The position numbers were made by a program, and so were the translations under genes. A stretch of DNA of 64,000 nt from Agriotes lineatus (taxonomy: Eukaryota; Arthropoda; Insecta; Coleoptera; Elateridae), in the NCBI GenBank assembly GCA_940337035.1, contig OW679195.1:178780015-178844014 (forward strand), in the 5' to 3' direction. This document shows, piece after piece, positions 1 to 14,600 of this stretch (position 1 is the first letter of the stretch; every line of letters starts with the position of its first letter). The notes beneath the pieces were generated by a model, which was not told the DNA's origin, made no database searches, and saw nothing but the letters and a program-made list of their open reading frames with translations.

Positions 1-528
1 TTGTATTTGTTGTGTAGTCTAAAAGTTAGTTTTTACGTTTGCGCAAGAAATACAACTGGAAAGTGCACAATGCCTATAGATATAGTCAACGGTCTATAAT
101 GATTAACTGTTGTTCCTCGACAAGAGGTGTGCTTCTAAAAATTCACAAAATAATTCTTAGTGTCATGTAGGGCATGAAAATTATATAAAATCGCATTAGT
201 AACACCTACGAATGCTATTTGACACGTTTGAATTGCTTTGAATATGAAACAAATAAAACGAACATTGTATTTGTTGTGTAGTCTAAAGTTAGTTTTTACG
301 TTTGCGCAAGAAATACAACTGGAAAGTGCACAATGCCTATAGATTATAGTCAACGGTCTATAATGATTAACTGTTGTTCCTCGACAAGAGGTGTGCTTCT
401 AAAAATTCACAAAATAATTCTTAGTGTCATGTAGGGCATGAAAATTATATAAAATCGCATTAGTAACACCTACGAATGCTATTTGACACGTTTGAATTGC
501 TTTGAATATGAAACAAATAGAACGAACA

Positions 529-2700
529 TTGTATTTGTTGTGTAGTCTAAAAGTTAGTTATTACGTTTGCGAAAGTTTGCAACTGGAGAGTGCACAATGC
601 CTATAAATATAGTCAGCGGTCTATAATTGATTAACTTTTGTTCCTCGACAAAAGGAGTGCTTCTAAAAATGCACACCATAATTTGAAGGTGTCTCGCTGT
701 GCCACCTAGAGCCTGAAATTTATATAAAAACGCATTAGTAACACCTTCCAATGATATTTGACACGTTTGAATTGCTTTGAATATGAAACAAATAGAACGC
801 ACATTGTATTTGTTGTGTAGTCTAAAAGTTAGTTATTACGTTTGCGCCAGATATGGAACTGGAGAGTGCACAATGCCTATAAATATGGTCAGCGGCCTAT
901 AATTGATTAACTGTTGTTCCTCTACCAAAGGTGTGCTTCTAAAAATGCACAAAATAATTCGAAGTGTCATGTAGAGCATGCAAATTATATAAAATCGCAT
1001 TAGTAACACCTACGAATGCTAGTTGACACGTTTGAATTGCTTTGAATATGAAACAAATAAAACGAACATTGTATTTGTTGTGTAGTCTAAAAGTTAGTTA
1101 TTACGTTTGCGCAAGATATGGAACTGGAGAGTGCACAATGCCTATAAATATGGTCAGCGGCCTATAATTGATTAACTGTTGTTCCTCGACAAGAGGAGGG
1201 CTGCTAAATATGCACAAAATAATTCGAAGGTGTCTCCCTGTGTCACATAGAGGCTGAAAATTATATAAAATCGCATTAGTAACACCTACGAATGCTATTT
1301 GACACATTTGAATTGCTTTGAATATAAAAGAAATAGAACGAACATTGTATTTGTTGTGTAGTCTAAAAGTTAGTTATTACGTTTGCGAAAGTTTGCAACT
1401 GGAGAGTGCACAATGCCTATAAATATAGTCAGCGGTCTATAATTGATTAACTTTTGTTCCTCGACAAAAGGAGTGCTTCTAAAAATGCACACCATAATTT
1501 GAAGGTGTCTCGCTGTGCCACCTAGAGCCTGAAATTTATATAAAAACGCATTAGTAACACCTTCCAATGATATTTGACACGTTTGAATTGCTTTGAATAT
1601 GAAACAAATAGAACGCACATTGTATTTGTTGTGTAGTCTAAAAGTTAGTTATTACGTTTGCGCCAGATATGGAACTGGAGAGTGCACAATGCCTATAAAT
1701 ATGGTCAGCGGCCTATAATTGATTAACTGTTGTTCCTCTACCAAAGGTGTGCTTCTAAAAATGCACAAAATAATTCGAAGTGTCATGTAGAGCATGCAAA
1801 TTATATAAAATCGCATTAGTAACACATACGAATGCTAGTTGACACGTTTGAATTGCTTTGAATATGAAACAAATAAAACGAACATTGTATTTGTTGTGTA
1901 GTCTAAAAGTTAGTTATTACGTTTGCGCAAGATATGGAACTGGAGAGTGCACAATGCCTATAAATATGGTCAGCGGCCTATAATTGATTAACTGTTGTTC
2001 CTCGACAAGAGGAGGGCTGCTAAATATGCACAAAATAATTCGAAGGTGTCTCCCTGTGTCACATAGAGGCTGAAAATTATATAAAATCGCATTAGTAACA
2101 CCTACGAATGCTATTTGACACATTTGAATTGCTTTGAATATAAAAGAAATAGAACGAACATTGTATTTGTTGTGTAGTCTAAAAGTTAGTTATTACGTTT
2201 GCGAAAGTTTGCAACTGGAGAGTGCACAATGCCTATAAATATAGTCAGCGGTCTATAATTGATTAACTTTTGTTCCTCGACAAAAGAAGTGCTTCTAAAA
2301 ATGCACACCATAATTTGAAGGTGTCTCGCTGTGCCACCTAGAGCCTGAAATTTATATAAAAACGCATTAGTAACACCTTCCAATGATATTTGACACGTTT
2401 GAATTGCTTTGAATATGAAACAAATAGAACGCACATTGTATTTGTTGTGTAGTCTAAAAGTTAGTTATTACGTTTGCGCCAGATATGGAACTGGAGAGTG
2501 CACAATGCCTATAAATATGGTCAGCGGCCTATAATTGATTAACTGTTGTTCCTCTACCAAAGGTGTGCTTCTAAAAATGCACAAAATAATTCGAAGTGTC
2601 ATGTAGAGCATGCAAATTATATAAAATCGCATTAGTAACACCTACGAATGCTAGTTGACACGTTTGAATTGATTTGAATATGAAACAAATAGAACGAACA
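529..2700. repeat. 816-bp trimeric higher-order repeat, block 1
   Basis: Three monomer types of 275, 265 and 276 bp follow one another as A-B-C. A has GAAAGTTTGCAACTGG and ACACCATAATTTG; B has CTCTACCAAAGG and GAGCATGCAAATT; C has GAGGAGGGCTGC and ATAGAGGCTG. Full trimers start at 529 and 1345; a third starts at 2161 but its C unit is replaced by a different monomer at 2701. Successive trimers differ at only a handful of bases by eye, for example near 1825 and 2286. Confidence 0.9.
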
Positions 2701-4076
2701 TTGTATTTGTTGTGTAGTCTAAAAGTTAGTTATTGCGTTTGCGAAAGAATACAACTGGAAAGTGCACAATGCCTATAAAAATATAGTCAACGGTCTATAA
2801 TGAATAACTGTTGTTCCTCGACAAGAGGAGTGCTTCTAAAAGTGCACAAAATAATTCGAAGGTGTCTCCCTGTGTCCCATAGAACCTGAAAATTAAATAA
2901 AAATGCATTAGTAACACCTACGAATGCTTCTTGACACGTTTGAATTGCTGTGAATATGAAACAAATAGAACGAACATTGTATTTGTTGTGTAGTCTAAAA
3001 GTTAGTTATTACGTTTTCGAAATTAATACAACTGGAAAGTGCACAATGCCTATAAATATAGTCAACGGTCTATAATGAATAACTGTTGTTCCTCGACAAG
3101 AGGAGTGCTTCTAAAAGTGCACAAAATAATTCGAAGGTGTCTCCCTGTGTCCCATAGAACCTGAAAAATAAATAAAAATGCATTAGTAACACCTACGAAT
3201 GCTATTTGACTCGTTTGAATTGCTTTGAATATGAAACAAATAGAACGAACATTGTAATTGTTGTGTAGTCTAAAAGTTAGTTATTACGTTTGCGAAAGAA
3301 ATACAACTGGAAAGTGCACAATGCCTATAAATATAGTCAACGGTCTATAATGAATAACTGTTGTTCCTCGACAAGAGGAGTGCTTCTAAAAGTGCACAAA
3401 CTAATTCGAAGGTGTCTCCCTGTGTCCCATAGAACCTGAAAATTAAATAAAAATGCATTAGTAACAACTACGAATGCTATTTGACACGTTTGAATTGCTT
3501 TGAATATGAAACAAATAGAACGAACATTGTATTTGTTGTGTAGTCTAAAAGTTATTTATTACGTTTGCGAAAGAAATACAACTGGAAAGTGCACAATGCC
3601 TATAAATATAGTCAACGGTCTATAATGAATAACTGTTGTTCCTCGACAAGAGGAGTGCTTCTAAAAGTGCACAAAATAATTCGAAGGTGTCTCCCTGTGT
3701 CCCATAGAACCTGAAAATTAAATAAAAATGCATTAGTAACACCTACGAATGCTTCTTGACACGTTTGAATTGCTGTGAATATGAAACAAATAGAACGAAC
3801 ATTGTATTTGTTGTGTAGTCTAAAAGTTAGTTATTACGTTTGCGAAAGAAATACAACTGGAAAGTGCACAATGCCTATAAATATAGTCAACGGTCTATAA
3901 TGAATAACTGTTGTTCCTCGACAAGAGGAGTGCTTCTAAAAGTGCACAAAATAATTCGAAGGTGTCTCCCTGTGTCCCATAGAACCTGAAAATTAAATAA
4001 AAATGCATTAGTAACACCTACGAATGCTATTTGACACGTTTGAATTGCTTTGAATATGAAACAAATAGAACGAACA
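2701..4076. repeat. Satellite block of 275-bp 'E' monomers
   Basis: Five monomers (starts 2701, 2977, 3252, 3527, 3802) of 275-276 bp share GAAAGAAATACAACTGGAAAG, AATGAATAACTG and CCCATAGAACCTG, which the A-B-C trimers lack. The same type recurs at 9769-11693 and 17389-17936. Confidence 0.85.
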
Positions 4077-5143
4077 TTGTATTTGTTGTGTAGTCTAAAA
4101 GTTAGTTATTACGTTTGCGCAAGATATGGAACTGGAGAGTGGACAATGCCTATAAATATAGTCAGCGGCCTATAATTGATTAACTGTTGTTCCCCGACAC
4201 GAGGAGTGCTGCTAAAAATGTACAAAATAATTCGAAGGTGTCTCCCTGTGTCACATAGAGCCTGAAAATTATATAAAAATGCATTAGTAACTCCTACGAA
4301 TGCTACTTGACACGTTTGAATTGCTTTGAATATGAAACAAATAAAACGAACATTGTATTTGTTGTGTAGTCTAAAAGTTAGTTTTTACGTTTGCGCAAGA
4401 AATACAACTGGAAAGTGCACAATGCCTATAAATATAGTCAACGGTCTATAATGATTAACTTGTTCCTCGACAAGAGGTGTGCTTCTAAAAATGCACAAAA
4501 TATTTCGAAGTGTCATGTAGGGCATGAAAATTATATAAAATCGCATTGGTAACTCCTACGAATGCTACTTGACCACGTTTGAATTGCATTGAATATGAAA
4601 CAAATAAAACGAACATTGTATTTGTTGTGTAGTCTAAAAGTTAGTTTTTACGTTTGCGCAAGAAATACAACTGGAAAGTGCACAATGCCTATAGATATAG
4701 TCAACGGTCTATAATGATTAACTGTTGTTCCTCGACAAGAGGTGTGCTTCTAAAAATTCACAAAATAATTCTTAGTGTCATGTAGGGCATGAAAATTATA
4801 TAAAATCGCATTAGTAACACCTACGAATGCTATTTGACACGTTTGAATTGCTTTGAATATGAAACAAATAAAACGAACATTGTATTTGTTGTGTAGTCTA
4901 AAAGTTAGTTTTTACGTTTGCGCAAGAAATACAACTGGAAAGTGCACAATGCCTATAGATATAGTCAACGGTCTATAATGATTAACTGTTGTTCCTCGAC
5001 AAGAGGTGTGCTTCTAAAAATTCACAAAATAATTCTTAGTGTCATGTAGGGCATGAAAATTATATAAAATCGCATTAGTAACACCTACGAATGCTATTTG
5101 ACACGTTTGAATTGCTTTGAATATGAAACAAATAGAACGAACA
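4077..5143. repeat. Satellite marker monomer followed by 264-bp monomers
   Basis: The monomer at 4077 carries the diagnostic variant CCCCGACACGAGG in place of CCTCGACAAGAGG. It is followed by three short monomers (4353, 4616, 4880; 263-264 bp) with GGGCATGAAAATT. The same order is seen again from 11694 and from 17937. Confidence 0.85.
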
Positions 5144-7590
5144 TTGTATTTGTTGTGTAGTCTAAAAGTTAGTTATTACGTTTGCGAAAGTTTGCAACTG
5201 GAGAGTGCACAATGCCTATAAATATAGTCAGCGGTCTATAATTGATTAACTTTTGTTCCTCGACAAAAGGAGTGCTTCTAAAAATGCACACCATAATTTG
5301 AAGGTGTCTCGCTGTGCCACCTAGAGCCTGAAATTTATATAAAAACGCATTAGTAACACCTTCCAATGATATTTGACACGTTTGAATTGCTTTGAATATG
5401 AAACAAATAGAACGCACATTGTATTTGTTGTGTAGTCTAAAAGTTAGTTATTACGTTTGCGCCAGATATGGAACTGGAGAGTGCACAATGCCTATAAATA
5501 TGGTCAGCGGCCTATAATTGATTAACTGTTGTTCCTCTACCAAAGGTGTGCTTCTAAAAATGCACAAAATAATTCGAAGTGTCATGTAGAGCATGCAAAT
5601 TATATAAAATCGCATTAGTAACACCTACGAATGCTAGTTGACACGTTTGAATTGCTTTGAATATGAAACAAATAAAACGAACATTGTATTTGTTGTGTAG
5701 TCTAAAAGTTAGTTATTACGTTTGCGCAAGATATGGAACTGGAGAGTGCACAATGCCTATAAATATGGTCAGCGGCCTATAATTGATTAACTGTTGTTCC
5801 TCGACAAGAGGAGGGCTGCTAAATATGCACAAAATAATTCGAAGGTGTCTCCCTGTGTCACATAGAGGCTGAAAATTATATAAAATCGCATTAGTAACAC
5901 CTACGAATGCTATTTGACACATTTGAATTGCTTTGAATATAAAAGAAATAGAACGAACATTGTATTTGTTGTGTAGTCTAAAAGTTAGTTATTACGTTTG
6001 CGAAAGTTTGCAACTGGAGAGTGCACAATGCCTATAAATATAGTCAGCGGTCTATAATTGATTAACTTTTGTTCCTCGACAAAAGGAGTGCTTCTAAAAA
6101 TGCACACCATAATTTGAAGGTGTCTCGCTGTGCCACCTAGAGCCTGAAATTTATATAAAAACGCATTAGTAACACCTTCCAATGATATTTGACACGTTTG
6201 AATTGCTTTGAATATGAAACAAATAGAACGCACATTGTATTTGTTGTGTAGTCTAAAAGTTAGTTATTACGTTTGCGCCAGATATGGAACTGGAGAGTGC
6301 ACAATGCTATAAATATGGTCAGCGGCCTATAATTGATTAACTGTTGTTCCTCTACCAAAGGTGTGCTTCTAAAAATGCACAAAATAATTCGAAGTGTCAT
6401 GTAGAGCATGCAAATTATATAAAATCGCATTAGTAACACCTACGAATGCTAGTTGACACGTTTGAATTGCTTTGAATATGAAACAAATAAAACGAACATT
6501 GTATTTGTTGTGTAGTCTAAAAGTTAGTTATTACGTTTGCGCAAGATATGGAACTGGAGAGTGCACAATGCCTATAAATATGGTCAGCGGCCTATAATTG
6601 ATTAACTGTTGTTCCTCGACAAGAGGAGGGCTGCTAAATATGCACAAAATAATTCGAAGGTGTCTCCCTGTGTCACATAGAGGCTGAAAATTATATAAAA
6701 TCGCATTAGTAACACCTACGAATGCTATTTGACACATTTGAATTGCTTTGAATATAAAAGAAATAGAACGAACATTGTATTTGTTGTGTAGTCTAAAAGT
6801 TAGTTATTACGTTTGCGAAAGTTTGCAACTGGAGAGTGCACAATGCCTATAAATATAGTCAGCGGTCTATAATTGATTAACTTTTGTTCCTCGACAAAAG
6901 GAGTGCTTCTAAAAATGCACACCATAATTTGAAGGTGTCTCGCTGTGCCACCTAGAGCCTGAAATTTATATAAAAACGCATTAGTAACACCTTCCAATGA
7001 TATTTGACACGTTTGAATTGCTTTGAATATGAAACAAATAGAACGCACATTGTATTTGTTGTGTAGTCTAAAAGTTAGTTATTACGTTTGCGCCAGATAT
7101 GGAACTGGAGAGTGCACAATGCCTATAAATATGGTCAGCGGCCTATAATTGATTAACTGTTGTTCCTCTACCAAAGGTGTGCTTCTAAAAATGCACAAAA
7201 TAATTCGAAGTGTCATGTAGAGCATGCAAATTATATAAAATCGCATTAGTAACACCTACGAATGCTAGTTGACACGTTTGAATTGCTTTGAATATGAAAC
7301 AAATAAAACGAACATTGTATTTGTTGTGTAGTCTAAAAGTTAGTTATTACGTTTGCGCAAGATATGGAACTGGAGAGTGCACAATGCCTATAAATATGGT
7401 CAGCGGCCTATAATTGATTAACTGTTGTTCCTCGACAAGAGGAGGGCTGCTAAATATGCACAAAATAATTCGAAGGTGTCTCCCTGTGTCACATAGAGGC
7501 TGAAAATTATATAAAATCGCATTAGTAACACCTACGAATGCTATTTGACACATTTGAATTGCTTTGAATATAAAAGAAATAGAACGAACA
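5144..7590. repeat. 816-bp trimeric higher-order repeat, block 2
   Basis: Three consecutive A-B-C trimers start at 5144, 5960 and 6775. The middle one is 815 bp because one C is missing at about 6307. The trimers are almost identical to those of block 1. A further complete A-B-C copy lies at 8128-8943 after a variant C monomer (7591) and one short monomer (7865). Confidence 0.9.
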
Positions 7591-9768
7591 TTGTATTTGT
7601 TGTGTAGTCTAAAAGTTAGTTATTACGTTTGCGAAAGTTTGGAACTGGAGAGTGCACAATGCCTATAAATATGGTCAGCGGCCTATAATTGATTAACTGT
7701 TGTTCCTCGACAAGAGGAGGGCTGCTAATATGCACAAAATAATTCGAAGGTGTCTCCCTGTGTCACATAGAGCCTGAAAATTATATAAAATCGCATTAGT
7801 AACACCTACGAATGCTAGTTGACACGTTTGAATTGCTTTGAATATGAAACAAATAAAACGAACATTGTATTTGTTGTGTAGTCTAAAAGTTAGTTTTTAC
7901 GTTTGCGCAAGAAATACAACTGGAAAGTGCACAATGCTATAGATATAGTCAACGGTCTATAATGATTAACTGTTGTTCCTCGACAAGAGGTGTGCTTCTA
8001 AAAATTCACAAAATAATTCTTAGTGTCATGTAGGGCATGAAAATTATATAAAATCGCATTAGTAACACCTACGAATGCTATTTGACACGTTTGAATTGCT
8101 TTGAATATGAAACAAATAGAACGAACATTGTATTTGTTGTGTAGTCTAAAAGTTAGTTATTACGTTTGCGAAAGTTTGCAACTGGAGAGTGCACAATGCC
8201 TATAAATATAGTCAGCGGTCTATAATTGATTAACTTTTGTTCCTCGACAAAAGGAGTGCTTCTAAAAATGCACACCATAATTTGAAGGTGTCTCGCTGTG
8301 CCACCTAGAGCCTGAAATTTATATAAAAACGCATTAGTAACACCTTCCAATGATATTTGACACGTTTGAATTGCTTTGAATATGAAACAAATAGAACGCA
8401 CATTGTATTTGTTGTGTAGTCTAAAAGTTAGTTATTACGTTTGCGCCAGATATGGAACTGGAGAGTGCACAATGCCTATAAATATGGTCAGCGGCCTATA
8501 ATTGATTAACTGTTGTTCCTCTACCAAAGGTGTGCTTCTAAAAATGCACAAAATAATTCGAAGTGTCATGTAGAGCATGCAAATTATATAAAATCGCATT
8601 AGTAACACCTACGAATGCTAGTTGACACGTTTGAATTGCTTTGAATATGAAACAAATAAAACGAACATTGTATTTGTTGTGTAGTCTAAAAGTTAGTTAT
8701 TACGTTTGCGCAAGATATGGAACTGGAGAGTGCACAATGCCTATAAATATGGTCAGCGGCCTATAATTGATTAACTGTTGTTCCTCGACAAGAGGAGGGC
8801 TGCTAAATATGCACAAAATAATTCGAAGGTGTCTCCCTGTGTCACATAGAGGCTGAAAATTATATAAAATCGCATTAGTAACACCTACGAATGCTATTTG
8901 ACACATTTGAATTGCTTTGAATATAAAAGAAATAGAACGAACATTGTATTTGTTGTGTAGTCTAAAAGTTAGTTATTACGTTTGCGAAAGTTTGGAACTG
9001 GAGAGTGCACAATGCCTATAAATATGGTCAGCGGCCTATAATTGATTAACTGTTGTTCCTCGACAAGAGGAGGGCTGCTAAATATGCACCAAATAATTCG
9101 AAGGTGTCTCCCTGTGTCACATAGAGCCTGAAAATTATATAAAATCGCATTAGTAACACCTACGAATGCTATTTGACACATTTGAATTGCTTTGAATATA
9201 AAAGAAATAGAACGAACATTGTATTTGTTGTGTAGTCTAAAAGTTAGTTATTACGTTTGCGAAAGTTTGGAACTGGAGAGTGCACAATGCCTATAAATAT
9301 AGTCAGCGGTCTATAATTGATTAACTGTTGTTCCTCAACAAGAGGAGTGCCGCTAAAAATGCAGAAAATAATTCGAAGGTGTCTCTCTGTGTCACATAGA
9401 GCCTGAAAATTATATAAAATCGCATTAGTAACACCTACGAATGCTATTTGACACGTTTGAATTGCTTTGAATATAAAAGAAATAGAACGAACGTTGTATT
9501 TGTTGTGTAGTCTAAAAGTTAGTTATTACGTTTGCGAAAGTTTGCAACTGGAGAGTGCACAATGCCTATAAATATAGTCAGCGGTCTATAATTGATTAAC
9601 TGTTGTTCCTCGACAAGAGGAGTGCTGCTAAAAATGCAGAAAATAATTCGAAGGTGTCTCCCTGTGTCACATAGAACCTGAAAATTATATGAAATCGCAT
9701 TAGTAACACCTACGAATGCTATTTGACACGTTTGAATTGCTTTGAATATGAAACAAATAGAACGAACA

Positions 9769-11693
9769 TTGTATTTGTTGGGTAGTCTAAAAGTTAGTTA
9801 TTACGTTTGCGAAAGAAATACAACTGGAAAGTGCACAATGCCTATAAATAGAGTCAACGGTCTGTAATGAATAACTGTTGTTCCTCGACAAGAGGAGTGC
9901 TTCTAAAAGTGCACAAAATAATTCGAAGGTGTCTTCCTGTGGCCCATAGAACCTGAAAATTAAATAAAAATGCATTAGTAACACCTACGAATGCTTCTTG
10001 ACACGTTTGAATTGCTGTGAATATGAAACAAATAGAACGAACATTGTATTTGTTGTGTAGGATAAAAGTTAGTTATTACGTTTTCGAAAGAAATACAACT
10101 GGAAAGTGCAAAATGCCTATAAATATAGTCAACGGTCTATAATGAATAACTGTTGTTCCTCGACAAGAGGAGTGCTTCTAAAAGTGCACAAAATAATTCG
10201 AAGGTGTCTCCCTGTGGCCCATGGAACCTGAAAATTAAATAAAAATGCATCAGTAACACCTACGAATGCTATTTGACACGTTTGAATTGCTGTGAATATG
10301 AAACAAATAGAACGAACATTGTATTTGTTGTGTAGGATAAAAGTTAGTTATTACGTTTTCGAAAGAAATACAACTGGAAAGTGCACAATGCCTATAAATA
10401 TAGTCAACGGTCTATAATGAATAACTGTTGTTCCTCGACAAGAGGAGTGCTTCTAAAAGTGCACAAAATAATTCGAAGGTGTCTCCCTGTGTCCCATAGA
10501 ACCTGAAAATTATATAAAAATTCATTAGTAACACCTACGAATGCTATTTGACTGGTTTGAATTGCTTTGAATATGAAACAAATAGAACGAACATTGTATT
10601 TGTTGTGTAGTCTAAAAGTTAGTTATTACGTTTGCGAAAGAAATACAACTGGAAAGTGCACAATGCCTATAAATATAGTCAACGGTCTATAATGAATAAC
10701 TGTTGTTCCTCGACAAGAGGAGTGCTTCTAACAGTGCACAAACTAATTCGAAGGTGTCTCCCTGTGTCTCATAGAACCTGAAAATTAAATAAAAATGCAT
10801 TAGTAACAACTACGAATGCTATTTGACACGTTTTAATTGCTTTGAATATGAAACAAATAGAACGAACATTGTATTTGTTGTGTAGTCTAAAAGTTAGTTA
10901 TTACGTTTGCGAAAGAAATACAACTGGAAAGTGCACAATGCCTATAAATATAGTCAACGGTCTATAATGAATAACTGTTGTTCCTCGACAAGAGGAGTGC
11001 TTCTAAAAGTGCACAAAATATTTCGAAGGTGTCTCCCTGTGTCCCATAGAACCTGAAAATTAAATAAAAATGCATTAGTAACACCTACGAATGCTTCTTG
11101 ACACGTTTGAATTGCTGTGAATATGAAACAAATAGAACGAACATTGTATTTGTTGTGTAGTCCAAAAGTTAGTTATTACGTTTGCGAAAGAAATACAACT
11201 GGAAAGTGCACAATGCCTATAAATATAGTCAACGGTCTATAATGAATAACTGTTGTTCCTCGACAAGAGGAGTGCTTCTAAAAGTGCACAAAATAATTCG
11301 AAGGTGTCTCCCTGTGTCCCATAGAACCTGAAAATTAAATACAAATGCATTAGTAACACCTACGAATGCTATTTGACACGTTTGAATTGCTTTGAATATG
11401 AAACAAATAGAACGAACATTGTATTTGTTGTGTAGTCTAAAAGTTAGTTATTACGTTTGCGAAAGAAATACAACTGGAAAGTGCACAATGCCTATAAATA
11501 TAGTCAACGGTCTATAATGAATAACTGTTGTTCCTCGACAAGAGGAGTGCTTCTAAAAGTGCACAAAATAATTCGAAGGTGTCTCCCTGTGTCCCATAGA
11601 ACCTGAAAATTAAATAAAAATGCATTAGTAACACCTACGAATGCTATTTGACACGTTTGAATTGCTTTGAATATGAAACAAATAAAACGAACA
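9769..11693. repeat. Second block of 275-bp 'E' monomers
   Basis: Seven monomers start at 9769, 10044, 10319, 10594, 10869, 11144 and 11419, all spaced 275 bp, with the same diagnostic variants as 2701-4076. The next unit (11694) is the CCCCGACACGAGG marker monomer, then short monomers at 11970-13023, repeating the order of the first block. Confidence 0.85.
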
Positions 11694-14600
11694 TTGTATT
11701 TGTTGTGTAGTCTAAAAGTTAGTTATTACGTTTGCGCAAGATATGGAACTGGAGAGTGCACAATGCCTATAAATATAGTCAGCGGCCTATAATTGATTAA
11801 CTGTTGTTCCCCGACACGAGGAGTGCTGCTAAAAGTGTACAAAATAATTCGAAGGTGTCTCCCTGTGTCACATAGAGCCTGAAAATTATATAAAAATGCA
11901 TTAGTAACTCCTACGAATGCTACTTGACACGTTTGAATTGCTTTGAATATGAAACAAATAAAACGAACATTGTATTTGTTGTGTAGTCTAAAAGTTAGTT
12001 TTTACGTTTGCGCAAGAAATACAACTGGAAAGTGCACAATGCCTATAGATATAGTCAACGGTCTATAATGATTAACTGTTGTTCCTCGACAAGAGGTGTG
12101 CTTCTAAAAATGCACAAAATAATTCTAAGTGTCATGTAGGGCATGAAAATTATATAAAATCGCATTAGTAACTCCTACGAATGCTACTTTACACGTTTGA
12201 ATTGCATTGAATATGAAACAAATAAAACGAACATTGTATTTGTTGTGTAGTCTAAAAGTTAGTTTTTACGTTTGCGCAAGAAATACAACTAGAAAGTGCA
12301 CAATGCCTATAGATATAGTCAACGGTCTATAATGATTAACTGTTGTTCCTCGACAAGAGGTGTGCTTCTAAAAATGCACAAAATAATTCTAAGTGTCATG
12401 TAGGGCATGAAAATTATATAAAATCGCATTAGTAACTCCTACGAATGCTACTTGACACGTTTGAATTGCTTTGAATATGAAACAAATAAAACAAACATTG
12501 TATTTGTTGTGTAGTCTAAAAGTTAGTTTTTACGTTTGCGCAAGAAATACAACTGGAAAGTGCACAATGCCTATAAATATAGTCAACGGTCTATAATGAT
12601 TAACTTGTTCCTCGACAAGAGGTGTGCTTCTAAAAATGCACAAAATAATTCGAAGTGTCATGTGGGGCATGAAAATTATATAAAATCGCATTAGTAACTC
12701 CTACGAATGCTACTTTACACGTTTGAATTGCATTGAATATGAAACAAATAAAACGAACATTGTATTTGTTGTGTATTCTAAAAGTTAGTTATTACGTTTG
12801 CGCAAGAAATACAACTGGAAAGTGCACAATGCCTATAGATATAGTCAACGGTCTATAATGATTAACTGTTGTTCCTCGACAAGAGGTGTGCTTCTAAAAA
12901 TGCACAAAATAATTCTAAGTGTCATGTAGGGCATGAAAATTATATAAAATCGCATTAGTAACACCTTCCAATGATATTTGACACGTTTGAATTGCTTTGA
13001 ATATGAAACAAATAGAACGCACATTGTATTTGTTGTGTAGTCTAAAAGTTAGTTATTACGTTTGCGAAAGTTTGCAACTGAAGAGTGCACAATGCCTATA
13101 AATATAGTCAGCGGTCTATAATTGACTAACTTTTGTTCCTCGACAAAAGTAGTGCTTCTAAAAATGCACACCATAATTTGAAGGTCTCTCGCTGTGCCAC
13201 CTAGAGCCTGAAATTTATATAAAACCGCATTAGCAACACCTTCCAATGATATTTGACAGGTTTGAATTGCTTTGAATATGAAACAAATAGAACGCACATT
13301 GTATTTGTTGTGTAGTCTAAAAGTTAGTTATTACGTTTGCGCCAGATATGGAACTGGAGAGTGCACAATGCCTATAAATATGGTCAGCGGCCTATAATTG
13401 ATTAACTGTTGTTCCTCTACCAAAAGTGTGCTTCTAAAGATGCACAAAATAATTCGAAGTGTCATGTAGAGCATGCAAATTATATAAAATCGCATTAGTA
13501 ACACCTACGAATGCTAGTTGACACGTTTGAATTGCTTTGAATATGAAACAAATAAAACGAACATTGTATTTGTTGTGTAGTCTAAAAGTTAGTTATTACG
13601 TTTGCGCAAGATATGGAACTGGAGAGTGCACAATGCCTATAATTATGGTCAGCGGTCGATAATTGATTAACTGTTGTTCCTCGACAAGAGGAGTGCTGCT
13701 AAAAATGCACAAAATAATTCTAAGGTGTCTCCCTGTGTTACACAGAGCCTGAAAATTATATAAAATCGCATTAGTAACACCTACGAATGCTATTTGACAC
13801 GTTTGAATTGCTTTGAACATAAAAGAAATAGAACGAACCTTGTATTTGTTGTGTAGTCTAAAAGTTAGTTATTACGTTTGCGAAAGTTTGCAACTGGAGA
13901 GTGCGCAATGCCTATAAATATAGTCAGCGGTCTATAATTGATTAACTGTTGTTCCTCAACAAGAGGAGTGCTGCTAAAAATGCACAAAATAATTCGAAGG
14001 TGTCTCCCTGTGTCACATAGAGCCTGAAAATTATATAAAAATGCATTAGTAACTCCTACGAATGCTACTTGACACGTTTGAATTGCTTTGAATATGAAAC
14101 AAATAAAACGAACATTGTATTTGTTGTGTAGTCTAAAAGTTAGTTATTACGTTTGCGCCAGATATGGAACTGGTGAGTGCACAATGCCTATAAATATGGT
14201 CAGCGGCCTATAATTGATTAACTGTTGTTCCTCTACCAAAGGTATGCTTCTAAAAATGCACAAAATAATTCGAAGTGTCATGTAGAGCATGCAAATTATA
14301 TAAAATCGCATTAGTAACACCTACGAATGCTAGTTGACACGTTTGAATTGCTTTGAATATGAAACAAATAAAACGAACATTGTATTTGTTGTGTAGTCTA
14401 AAAGTTAGTTATTACGTTTGCGCAAGATATGGAACTTAGGAGTGCACAATGCCTATAAATATGGTCAGCGGCCTATAATTCATTAACTGTTGTTCCTCGA
14501 CCAAAGGTGTGCTTCTAAAAATGCACAAAATAATTCGAAGTGTCATGTAGAGCATGCAAATTATATAAAATCGCATTAGTAACACCTACGAATGGTATTT

